A DNA stretch of 64,000 nucleotides from Trebouxia sp. TZW2008 (lineage: Eukaryota > Chlorophyta > Trebouxiophyceae > Trebouxiales > Trebouxiaceae), in assembly GCA_002118135.1 (NCBI GenBank), contig BDIU01000080.1:124001-188000 (forward strand). Reading direction: 5' to 3'. The translations under genes and the position numbers were made by a program. The notes below the pieces were generated by a model. The model ran no database searches and was not told the origin of the DNA. It worked only from the letters and a program-made list of their open reading frames with translations. Below are positions 1 through 12,300 of the stretch, piece after piece (position 1 is the stretch's first letter; each line of letters starts with the position of its first letter).

Positions 1-339
1 GTTCAATTCAGCTACAGTCTAGTGGTCAGTGTAGTTGTCAATGAAGAATAGTGACAGTGGCCGACCCTGAGCGGTCTGAGCATGGATGATGATAGTTCTA
101 ATCTGCTTGGAGCTGCAACAAGCCTTCAGTTTCTGGAGGCCGCAGCGCATGACCTAGCAATTAGTCATAGTTACACTGACATGCTCCGCCATCAGGCATC
201 ATAGTCACGATTCTTGCATTCAGTCAATCACACCATGACCAACTGCTAACACAAACTTTCCATTTGACCAGTTCAGCGCCCATCTCTGCTCATTTGTGTC
301 TCAAATTGCGTGTGGCTAGCGCTTGACGACAGTGGTCTT

Positions 340-2995
340 GGGGGCAGCTGTTTGCTGGCACAAGAGTGTAGTCGGCAAGCTGGTCTTCCTGGGGCAAAGA
401 CATCTGCTGAGAAGTCAGTGAACAGTAGTGTGTTTTGCTTGACAGACAAACTCGCTGCCTTCTGTGTCAGCGTTCAGCAGTCAGCTGTTTGCTGGCACAG
501 GGTATAGTCAGCAAGCTTGTCTTATGGCACAGTCCACTAGCTGAGCTAGACAAGTCAGTGCTCAACAACGTGCTTGCCTTGGTAGACAAGCTGTGTTAGT
601 GTCTCCTGTGTCAGCGATAAGCAGTCAACTGATCAGCTGTCACCTGCTCTAGGGTGCATGGTTCAAGCATCAGGGTCAGCTGTTGCTGGAGCAAGGTACA
701 GTTGGCAAGCCGGTCTACCGGGGTACATCTATCAGCTGGACACCTCAGTGCTCAGCAGCGGATTGACCAAGAGAGACAAGTTTGCTAAACGCCTTCTGTG
801 TCAGCACTCAGTAGTTGCCCCATCTGCTGTTGTTCCCTGAACTTGTCTGTGCTCACTGAATGATTCAAGCATGGGAGTCAGCTGCTTTCTGGCACAAGGT
901 GTAGTTGGCAAGCTGGTCTACTGGGGTACGTCCATCAGCTGGACACCTGAGTGCTCAGCAGTGGATCGACCTGGAGCGACAAGTTTGCTGAATGCCTTCT
1001 GGGTCAGCACTCAGTAGTTGCCCCATCTGCTCTTGTTTCCTCAATCTGTCTGTGCCCACTGCACGGATTGAGCATGAGAGTCAGCTGATTGCTGGTAAGG
1101 GGTGTAGTCCGCAAGCTGGTTTAGCGCAACACAGTCCACTAGCCGGACAAGTCAGTGCTCAGTAATGTGCTTGCCTTGGTAGACAAGTTTCTTTAGTGCC
1201 TCCTATGTCAGCAATAAGCAGTCAACTGATCAGCTGTCACTTGCTCAACTTGTCAGTGCTCACTGTGTGATTCAAGCATGGGAGTCAGCTGCTTTCTGGC
1301 ACAAGGTGTAGTTGGCAAGCTGGTCTAGCGGGGTACGTCCATCAGCTGGACACCTCAGTGCTCAGCAGTGGATCAACCTGGAGGAACAAGTCTGCTGAAT
1401 GCCTCCTGTGTGAGCACTCAGCTAATCACCTGTCAATTGCTCAACTGTGTCTGTGCCCACTGCATGATTCAAGCATGGCAGTCAGCTGCTTGCTGACACA
1501 TTGTGCACTTAGCAAGCTGGCCTCTCTGGGCAAATCATGTGCTGACCACTTCCCTGCTCAGCAGTGGATTGACCTGTAGAGGCAACTTTGCTGAATGCCT
1601 CCTGCGTCAGCACTTAGCAGTGAGCCAATTAGCTGTTATTTTCTCCACTTGTTTGCTCCTGTGCTTGTGCAATTCTAGGAGTCAGCTGTTTGCTGGCACA
1701 AGGTGTACTTAGCAAGCTGGTCTAGCGGGGTACGTCCATCAGCTGGACGTCTCGCTGCTCAGCGGTGCATTTGCCTTGGTAGACAAGCTCGCTGCCTCCT
1801 GTGTCAGCCATCAGCAGTCAACCGATCAGCTCTCACTTCCTCAAGTTGTTGGTGCCTCGTGCTTGACAGAAGCATGGGACTTAGCTGTTTGCTGGCACAA
1901 GGCGTACTGAACAAGATGGTCTTGTACCGGCATGCGCACTGGCTGGACAAGCCAGTGCTTAGCAGTGTGTGTGCCTTGATAGACAATTTTGCTGAACGCC
2001 TCCTATGTCAGCAGTAAGCATTAAACTGATTAGCTGTTACCACCTCAAGTCAATTTTGTCTGCTGCATGGTTCAAGCATTGGAGTCAGCTGTTTGCTGGC
2101 ACAAGGTGTAGTTGGCGAGCTGATCTAGCGGGGTAGGTCCATCAGCTGGACACCTCAGTGCTCAGCAGTGGATCAACCTGGAGAGACAAGTTTGCTGAAC
2201 GCCTTCTGTGTCGGCAGTCAGTAGTTGCCCCATCTGCTGTTCTTACCTCATCTTGTCAAAGCTCACTGCATGAGTCGATCATGGGAGTCAGCTGCTTTAT
2301 GGCACAAGCTGTAGTTGGCGAGCTGGTCTAGCGGGGTAGGTCCATCAGCTGGACACCTCAGTGCTCAGCAGTGGATCACCCTGGAGAGACAAGTTTGCTG
2401 AACGCCTTCTGTGTCGGCAGTCAGTAGTTGCCCCTTCTGCTGTTGTTACCTCAACTTGTCAGTGCTCACTGTATGATTCAAGCATGGGAGTCAGCTGCTT
2501 TCTGGCACAAGGTGTAGTTGGCAAGCTGGTCTGCTGGGGTATATCTATCAGCTGGACGCCTCAGTGCTCAGCAGTGGATTGACCTGGAGAGACAACTTTG
2601 CTGAACACCTTCTGTGTCAGCACTGAGTAGTTGCCCCTTCTGTTGTTGTTACCTCAACTTGTCAGTGCTCACTGCATGAGTCAACCACGGGAGTCAGCTG
2701 CTTTCTGGCACAAGGTGTAGTTGGCAAGCTGGCCTCTCTGGGCACATCCATGTGCTGACCACTTGGCTGCTCGGCACTGCATTGGCCTGAAGAGACAAGC
2801 TCCCTGAACACCTTCTGTGTCAGCACTCAGCAGTCAGTCAATTACCTTTGATTTCCTCCACTGGTTTGCTCCTAGTGCTTGTGCCATTCTGTTATTTAGC
2901 TTTTTGCTGGCACTGCATGTGGTCAGCAAACTGGTCTCGCCAAGGCGACCTTCACCTGCTGGACAGCTGACTGCCCAGCAGTTTGTTTGCCTTGC
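340..2995 (+). repeat. Intronic tandem array A, about 203-bp unit, about 13-14 copies
   Basis: The NLE1 intron entering from the left is a head-to-tail array. A landmark near GGAGTCAGCTGCTTTCTGGC recurs at about 868, 1078, 1278, 1680, 2083, 2286, 2488 and 2690, so the period is close to 203 bp. A second landmark, CAGTGCTCAGCAGTGGAT, follows at a fixed distance. Copies are diverged by substitutions and small indels but stay in the same orientation. Open frames inside it are accidental. Bases 1-339 look like more decayed units. Bases 2996-3194 hold nothing I recognise. Confidence 0.5.
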
Positions 2996-3194
2996 CAGAC
3001 AAGCTTGCTCAATTGCCCACGTGTGTGTTGCCCAGCGCTGAGCCTCAGATATTTAGATCACAGGCTGTGAAAGTGTGAAGGCCTGGTGAAGGGGTCCATG
3101 AATTGTCACAGCTGCTGAGAACCTATGCGTCAATCGGGTCATCATGTAATGGTGTCCACTCTGTGCTATTGACTTGAGAATGCGGGAGAAGTCT

Positions 3195-3300
3195 ACGTAC
3201 AAAGTGCCAAAGCGCAAAAGCGTGATGCAGGGGGACCAGAACTGGGTTCAATGCGTGAGCTGATCTTCTGATGCAGTCCACATGATCTCCAGCTGTCACA
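3195..3300 (+). pseudogene. Decayed copy of the 5' end of the first visible NLE1 exon
   Basis: The copy carries intron, an AG at 3229-3230 and then sequence matching GGTTCAATGCGTGAGCTG of the real exon, 154 bp further on. It reads into a stop (TGA at the position of the Trp in VSWSPD), so it is not used as an exon. It is the acceptor-side type of exon-edge copy. Confidence 0.5.
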
Positions 3301-3384
3301 GGAATCTTGACACTTGTCGTCAGAGCTGTCAATTTCACTGAGGCACTCTATGTCATGCTCTGAAACTGCAAAGGCGTGTTGCAG

Positions 3385-6300
3385 GGGCACAAGAATTGGG
3401 TTCAATGCGTGAGCTGGTCCCCTGATGCAGCGCAAGTGGTCAGCGGCGACCAAAACGGGGTTCTCTGGCTGTGGAACCCTAAGACTGGCCAACCCATAGG
3501 CTCCTGTAGAGGCAAGTTTGCTGACTTTCAAGTGTCCACCCATCATTCTTGCAGAGCCAAATTGTGCGTAGTCGTGATCGCCAGCTGCAGAAATGCATGC
3601 TTATCATGTCATGCTGACTCAACTTGCCTTATCACCTGGCATGCTCAGTGACAGAGCTGAATAAAGCAAACTGTTGACAACTGAAACTCTTCTTTCACTT
3701 TGTCCATTGCACTACTGTGGCATCTGCCTCTGCAATTGCAGCTGCAGGTGCAACCGTGATGGCATGATCAAGTGAAGGTTCATGTTCAAAGCGTCAGCAC
3801 AATGCTCGTGTTGCAAGCGAAATCTCTGTTATCATCATTGTGATTACAGTTAGTCTGCATCAGCGTGCAGTGCAATCAGTGTCGCTGTACAGCACAGCTT
3901 GTTCGGGAGTGACACAAGCTTCATTGATTGTTTGACCACCTGACATGTGAAGGGCCAGAGCTGATCAAGACACTTTGCTGACAACTGGAGTTTCCTTTCA
4001 TTTGTGTCACTCCCACTGCCATTGCAACCGCAGCTACAAGTGCAAAGACAGATGCTGTGAATCAAGTGCACGATCAATGTTCCAAGTGCCGGCACAGTGC
4101 TTGTGATGCTTCAAGAATGCAGAAGTGCGTTTGATTTCTGAATTAGGTTGCCTTAGAACCTGACAGACTCAGTGCCAAAGCTCAGCAAGACAGTTTGCTG
4201 ACAGCTGGAGTTTCTCTTCACTCGTTCCATCGTGCTTTGATTGCATCTGCCTCTGCTGTTGCAACAGTGGTGGCATGGATCAAGCAAAGGTGAATGTTCC
4301 AAAATCCATCAAAATGCTCTAGCTGCAAGCAGAATTGACATTGTTTCATGGCTATGCTCACAATTGGTCTGCGTCAATGTGCAGCAGACAGCGGTACTGT
4401 ACAGCACAGCTTTGTCGGGGATTGATGCAATCTTCACTGTTTCCTTGACCACCTGACACACTCAGTGTCAGAGCTGAGCAAGCCACTTTGCCAATGACTG
4501 GTTCTTCTTTTCACTTGTTTCATGCCACTTCCTCTGCAGCTACATTTGCAAGTGCAGTGGCAGGTGCTATGGATCAAGTGGAGGACTGATATTCCCAGTG
4601 CCAGCAAATGCTCTTGCAGCAAAGCAAGCTATGATTGTGTTCATGTTTACAGGCAGTCTGCCTTCAAATCCAGTACAAACAGCAACGTTGCACAGCACAG
4701 CTCTTTGCGGAATGTTACAGGCTTCACCGTTTGCCTTACCACCTGACACACTCAGTGTCAAAGCTGAGCAAAATACTCTGCTAACAACCAGGATTCTCTT
4801 TCACTTGCTGAAATGCAATCTCTCTGCACCTACGCACCTACGCTGCGCATCAAATGCAAAGTCAATGTTTCAAGCGCTAGCATAGCTTCAAGAATGCACA
4901 AATGCGTTGGGTTTCTGAAGTCACTTGCCTGACCACTTGACAAAGTCTGTGCCAGAGTTGACGAAGACACTTTGCTGACAGCTAGGCTTTCCCTGTACTT
5001 GTTCCATTCCACTGGCGTTGTATTTGTCTCTGCAGTTGCAGCTGCAGGTGCAACAGAGGTGGCATAAATCAAGTGCAAGGGCAGTATTTCGAAGTCAGCA
5101 CAGTGCTAGTGTTGCAAGCAAAACCTCCATTGTTGTCATCGTTGTGATTACAGTCAGTCTGCATTAGAGTGCAGTGCAACCAGTGTTGCTGTGCGGCACA
5201 GCTTGTTGGAGAGTGACACAAGCTTCACTGAGTGCCTGACCAGCTGACATACGAAGGGCCAGAGCTGAGCAAGACACGTTGCTGACTAAAAGAGTTCCCT
5301 TGCACTTGTTCCAAAGACCACTGCTGCTGCAACTACAGCTGCAGTAGCAGATGTTTTGATCAAGTTAAAGGCCAATGCTTCAAGCGCCAGCATAGTGTTC
5401 CACCTGTATTGTAACCCAACCTATCATTGTTGTCATGACTATGCTCACATTCCTCGCGCCAATGTGCAGCACAGACAGCGGCACTGTACAGCACAGTTTG
5501 TTGGGGAGCAATGCAAGCTTCACTGTCTGCCTGACCACCTAACACATCAAGTATCAGATCTGAGCAAGACACTTTGCTGGCAGCTGAATTTTCCCTTATG
5601 TTTTTTTAGAGACAATGCTGCTGCAAGGATAAGCTGCAAGTGCAGTAGCAGATGCTGTGGATCAAGTGAAAGGCCAATGCTTCAAGCGCCAGCATAGTGC
5701 TTGTATTGTAAGCCAACTTATCATTGTTGTCAACACATGACAACATGTTACAGCCAGTCTGCATTTATGTGCAGTACAAAAAGCAATGCTGTACAGCACA
5801 GCTTTGTTGGGGATTGATGCAAGATTCATTGTTTGCCTGACATACTCGATGTCAGAGCTGAGCAAGACAGTTCGTTGGGAGCTGGAGTTTCCTTTCATGC
5901 ACCACTGCTACTGCAACTGCAGCTGCAAGTGCAGTGGCAGTTGTTATGAAGGCTAATGTTCCAAGCGCCTGCGCAGTCCTGGCGTTGCTGCAAGAATGCG
6001 CAAGCCTGTAGGGCAAAACAGCATTGTAGCTGTGTGTTTTGCTTACTGTAGTATACTGCGCAAGATTGTTGCGCAACCTGTGTCTTCTCTTTCCTGTCAG
6101 CTTGCGTTACTCAGTCAGTGCTGCTCAGCAAGACATACTGTTGACAGCTGGAGTTTCCTTTCACTCGTCCCATGCTTTCAATCCTGTAAATGCAGTTGCA
6201 AGTGCAGATGCAGAAGCAATGGATCATGCAAAAGGCCAAGGTTCCAAGCATCGGCACGACGCTTGCATCGCTGCAAGAATGCACAAATGTGTTTCATCTC

Positions 6301-9300
6301 TGAACAAACAAGCTTGCCCCACCACCTGATAGACGCAGTGCCAAAGCTGAACAAGACACTGCCGACAACTGGAGTTTACTCTCATTAGCTCCAATGCCAC
6401 TGCCTCTGCAAGTGCGGCCACAAAGTGCAGAGGCAGATGCTAAGGATCAAGTGAAAGACACATGTTCCAAGCGCCAGTTGGTGATTGTGCTGTAAGCAAA
6501 ATCATCATTGCTGTCGTCTGCACGTGCCCTGTCAAGCTGCCTTCAGATGCAGCTTGAACAGCAACATTGTGTCGCACAATCAGAGTCAGAGCTGAGCAAG
6601 ACATGCTGCTGGCAACTGGAGTTGCTTTTTGCTTCAGCAAGGCTGTTACGGATCACGTGAAAGGCCAACTGACAAAGTGCCAGCCAAGTGCTCTTGCTGC
6701 AAAGCAATCTATCATCGTTGTCATGTTCATGTTTTTATTCAGTCTGCGTTAACAAGCAGCAGAAACAGCGGCGTTGTCCAGCACAGCTTGTTGGGGAGTG
6801 ATGCCAGCTTCACTGTTTGCCTCATCACCTGACACACTCAGTGACAGAGCTGAGCAAGACATTTTGCCAACAACTGCATTTGCCTTTCACATGTTCCCTG
6901 CCACTACCTGCTGTGTCTCCCTCAGCACTTGCAGCTGCAGGTGCAACAGTGGTGGCATGGATCAAGTGCAGGTCAGTGTTTCAAGCGCCAGCACAGTTCT
7001 TGCGTCGTCAGCAACACCATCATTGCTGTTGTCTGCACATTCACACTAAGTTTGCCTTGATGTGTGGCACAAACAGCAACATGTACAGCACAGCTTGCTC
7101 ATGACTAAGGCAAGCTTCACTGTTTATCTGACCATGTGACACATCAGGTGCCGGAGCTGAGCTTGACCCTTTGCTGACAATTGGAGTTTACTTTCATTTG
7201 TTCCATGCCACTTCCTCTGCAAGTACAGTTGAGTGTGCAGTGGGAGGTGCGATGGACCAAGTCAAAAAGTATTTTTCCAAGCAATGCTCTTGCAGCATAA
7301 CAAACCTTGTTGTTGTCCCCTTTTGGTGTTTATAGTCAATTTACATCAATCTGCACTGCAAACAAAGCTGCTTTTAAGCACACTGGGCAAGGATGCAAGC
7401 TTCACAGTCTGCCTGACCGCCTAACAGATCCAGTATCAGAGCTGAGCAAGACACTTTGCTGACAGCTGGGTTTTTCTTTTACTCGTTCCATCTTGCTCTT
7501 TTGGCATCTGCATCTGCAGCTGCAGGTGCAGGTGCAACAGTGGTGGCATGGATCAAGTGAAGGTCAAAGTTCCAAGCTCCATCAAAGTGGTCTTGCTGTA
7601 AGCGGAATCAAGACTGTTGTCATGACTATACTCACAATCAGTCTGCGTCAACCTGCAGCACAGGCAGCGGCACTGTACGGCACAGCTTTGTTGGGGCTTG
7701 ATGCAAGCGTTACTGTTGGCCTGACTACCTGACACTCTCAGTACCAGATCTGAGCAAGACACTTTGCTGACAGCTGGAGTAACGTTTCACTCGTTCCATC
7801 ATGCGCTTGTTGCACCTGCCTCTGCAGTTGCAACAGTGGTGGCATGGTTTAAGTGAAGGTCAATGTGCCAAGCTCCATTGAAATGATCTTGCTACAAGCA
7901 AAATGGACATTGCTGTTGTGACTATGCCCACAATCAGTCTGCACCAATGTGCAGCACATACAGCTACACTGTTTGGGATTGATGGAAGCTCCACTGTTTG
8001 CCTGGCCACCTGACACATCAAGTTTTAGAGCTGAGCAAAACCTGTTGCTGACAACTGGAACTTTCCTCCTTCTTGTTCCAAACTACCACCTCTGTAAGTG
8101 CAGCTGCAATTGCAGAGGCAGATGCTATGGATCAAGCAAAAGGCTTATGTTTTCAAGTGATAGCAAAACGCTCTTGCTGCTGTAAGCAGACCTGTCATTG
8201 CTGTCATCTTTATGTCTACAGTGAGTCTGCCTTTATATGCAGCACAAACAGCGTCATTGTACCCTACAGGCTGTTGCGGATTGATGCAAGCTTCACTGTT
8301 AACTACCTGACATACTCAGTGCCAGAGCTGAGCAAGTATTCTGCTGACAACTGGAATTCCCTTTCACCTGTTCCAAAGCAAGATTGCCATTTCAACTGCA
8401 GCTGCAAGTGCAGTGGCTGATGCTTTGCATCAAGTAGATGGCTGATGTTCCAAGCGACAGCACAGTGCTTATGCTGTTGGGAATTTCACAAAAGTTGCTA
8501 TCTGCATGTTCACAGTCGGCCTGCCTGCAAATGCACCACAGCTCGTTGAAAGTTGCACAAGCCGCATTGTTTTTGATGCTTCATGATGCGGAACGCTTTC
8601 GTTTGCTTTTCTCAGCAAGGCCTGGTGTGAGCCTAACAGAGTGTTGGTTGTTGTGCAGGTCACACCAAAACAATCACGTCAGTAGCATGGGAGCCAGCGC
8701 ACATTGAGATGCCTTGCCGCCGCTTTGTTACCGCGTCACAAGACCAGACTGCCAAAGTGTGGGATGCCAACACCAGGCGCTGCGTGTTCACGTTGTCAGG
8801 TCACACCAGACCTGTGACCTGCGTCAAGTGGGGTGGCGATGGGTTCATACACACATCCTCTAGAGACGGCAGCATTATGGTCTGGGACACTAAGGTATGC
8901 AGGCAGCTTTCCCTACTTGCTTGTGCTTAGTCAAAAGTCATTAGCATGAGGATTGTTCATTCAGTCTGTCAGGCCACATCAGGCCTGTGACTAGCGTCAA
9001 GTGGGCTGGGGACGGCTTCATACACACATCCTCTATACACGGCAGCATTATGCAACATGGTGTGGGATGCTAAGACACGCAAGCTGATCTTGCTACTGGC
9101 TTGTTCAATGTCAAATTTCAGCAGGCATGCACACTGCTCGTTCACTCTGGTGGTTCACATTGTGTCTGGGACTTGTGTCAAGTGGGTTGGCAATGGCTTC
9201 ATACACACATCCACTAGAGATGGCAGCATCATGGTGTGGGACGCCAACGTATGCAGGCAACCTTCTACTGGCTTGTCCTGTGTGGACTTTGATGAGCATG

Positions 9301-12300
9301 AGCATTGCTTACTCAACCCTTCAAATGACATCAGTTCTGTGACTTGCGTCAAGTGGGATGTGGACAGCTTCATACTTACGTCCTCCAGGGACTGCAGCAT
9401 TATGGTCTGGGATGCTCAGGTGTGGTCCTTCTTTGCTCAAACGCTTGGGAAATGCAGCAAGAATGTACAGCACAAGGCTCACAGTCCTGTCATTTCTAGG
9501 GCATTCATGCACAGTCTGGCAGCAAACCTTGCTTCATGCGGTGTGTGGTGCCTCAACTGATGTTCAAGGAAAGTGACCAGTAATATCCCTTGCGACAGTA
9601 ATAATTTGCTGTCTACCTTCAGAACGCAAACGGAGACCAATGTCAAGTCCACAGCAGCTAGCACCACCCTGACACACTATTCTTCAGCTGCTTCAGACGC
9701 ACACATGTCTCAGCTGGACGCCGTTGATTGTGTTTTAAGCCGCAGTCACATGTGCCCATTAGGTCGCAGTCTGTTGTACGCACAGATGCTTGAGGATTTT
9801 GGAGAATGCGATGCACTGCAGGAATCAGATTGCAGCCTTTTTTGTGCACAAACGCTTGGGAAATGCAGTAGGCATGTGCAGCGCAAAGCTCACAGCCCTC
9901 TATCATTTCCAGGGCGTTCATGCACAATTCGGCAGCAAACCTGCAGCATGCAGTGTGTTATGCTTCAACTGATGCCTAGGCAGACAGGCTGAACAGAGAG
10001 AAACAAAGTCATCCCCTTGTATGGCAGAGCAGCAGAAATGTGCAGGTGTTATTGACAGCAAACATTATCTACAGCTTGAATGGTGGAGTGCATGTATCTT
10101 GACAGCTGAGTGATGCTCAAGCATTTGATTTGCAATGTCGAGCAGCTTTGCCTGAGTGTTGTGCAGGATTTTTGCCGTACTGAGTGCCATCAATATAGCA
10201 AGGGAAAGTGCGGGACTAGGCAGAGGCTGCAGTCACTGCAGAACAAATGCACAAGCATCAGCAAGTGGGAGTAACCTGAAACGCTCAGTGATGCTTTGCA
10301 GTGTTGCCCTGCGGTGCTGTTTGCCTTTGCCCAGTGTTCTACAAGTCAGCAGCTGTGCTGAGTGGCCATTGATACAGCAAGGGAAAGTGCGGGACTAGGC
10401 AGAGGCTGCAGTCACTGCAGAACAAATGCACAAGCATCAGCAAGTGGGAGTAACCTGAAACGCTCAGTAGTGCTTTGCAGTGACTGCCATGCAAAGCTGA
10501 AAGCTTTTGCCCATTTCCATTGTTCCTCTGACTGTATCAAGTGACACCAACACAAGAGAATGTGCGGGGCCCGGGAGAGGCTACATCTGCTGCAGAACAA
10601 ATGCACTAGCATCAGCATCAGGGGCGTGACCTGCTGCATGTGGTGATGCTTTGCAGGCTTTGCCATGCAATGCTGGGTGCCTTTGTTGCTTGACATCCTC
10701 CTTCGCTGCAATTGCATTGCAAGAGCAAAGGAGGGTGGTTGACTAGGCAAAGATTACAGTTCCTGCAGAACAAATGCAGAACCATCAGCATTGTGTGGCA
10801 CCTGATGTACTCTCTGGTGCTTTGCAGAGCACAGCAAGTGACAATGGCAGTCAAAATACAAGCGCACAAGCATCAGCATGATGTGGCAGCTGATGCACTT
10901 GGTGATGCTTGCAGCCTTTGCCATGCAGTGCTGGGCGCCTTTGTTGCTCAACATCCGCCTTTGCTGTGATTGCATTGAAAGAGCAAAGGAAGGTGGTTGA
11001 CTAGGCAAAGGCTACAGTTGCTGCAGCACAAATGCACAAGCATCTGCCTTGTTTGGGAGCTGATGCGACTGGTGATGCTTTGCAGCTTTTGCCATGCAAT
11101 GCTGGGTGCCTTGGTTGCTTGACGTCCTCCTATACTGTGATGGCATTGCAAGAGCAAAGGAGGGTGCTTGACTTTGCAAAGGCCACAGTTGCTGCAGAAC
11201 AAATGCTCGAGTATCAGCAAGTGGGTGTGTTAAATTACGCTAGGTGATGCTTTGCAGGCTTTGCCATGCAATGCTGGGTGCCTTGGTTGCTTGACCTCCT
11301 GCTTTACTGTCATGGCATTGCAATTGCAGCGGCAGTAACACAGCAAGCAACCGTGACAATCCAGGCAGAGACTCATAAGGTTGCGTGCTGCCTAAGCGTC
11401 TGCCTGGTAACTTTGTGAGTGGCTTGGCCTGTGTGTCCCGCATCTGACATGTCCAGTTCAAGTCCATGGAGCCGTCATAGACACAGTGGCAGGGGAACAA
11501 AATGCTGGCATCATTTCAGAAGTGACAGCAATAGTCAGCATTTTCACTGTTGTTGTCCTAACCTTTTCCATTGCTGCCGGTGTGATTTTGGCCTTTCGCC
11601 CTTGCACTCGGGAGGCGGGATGACATGCAGCACTCTGCTACGGCAACATGCAACATGACATCCCCTGTTTCAGTGCAAATGCCACAGGTCAAAACTTCTT
11701 CTGCAGGTCAAGAAAACTTCTGCAGTTACAGATAAAAAGACCAAGTCTCTGCCGTGTCCAGTTTGAGTTGTGGGTCAGTGAAGCATGGTGGCAGGGGTAA
11801 GCAGGGTGACAAAGTTTGGAAACCCTAAATACTGCCTGTGGCACTCACATCCTGATTCTGGTCAAGTGCCACAGGTTGACCTCACATGTGCAGGTGCAAT
11901 ATGTAAAAGCCACGGCTCTGACATGTCCCATTCCAGCCATCAGCCAGTGATAGGACCAGTGGCAGGGGTCAGAATGCTGACAGAATTTGGGAAAATGGTA
12001 GCCACTGCTTACACCTTGCATGTCGGTGCTCTGGCCTTGTCAGCTGCAACTGCAGATGCCCTTTTTGCCCCCTGGCAGTTGCAACTGGGCAATGGTGTGC
12101 TATGTAGCGTTCCCCTAATGAAGCATGCGAACGTGTTGCTCAGGCTTAGATGCCAATGGTAAAATCCCCATCACCAGCTGTAGCTGAAAGGGCCACGACT
12201 CTGACATGTCCAGTCTCAGGCATTAGCCAGTGCTAGGCGTTGTGGCAGGGGTAGAGATATTGGCAAGGTTTGGGCTAATGATAGCCACTCATAACGCCTT

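Noticed and set aside
8945..9425. Additional WD40 exons of NLE1
   Set aside because: They have no acceptor, a frame-breaking insertion in one copy, and the six-exon chain already gives the complete Notchless repeat order in frame.
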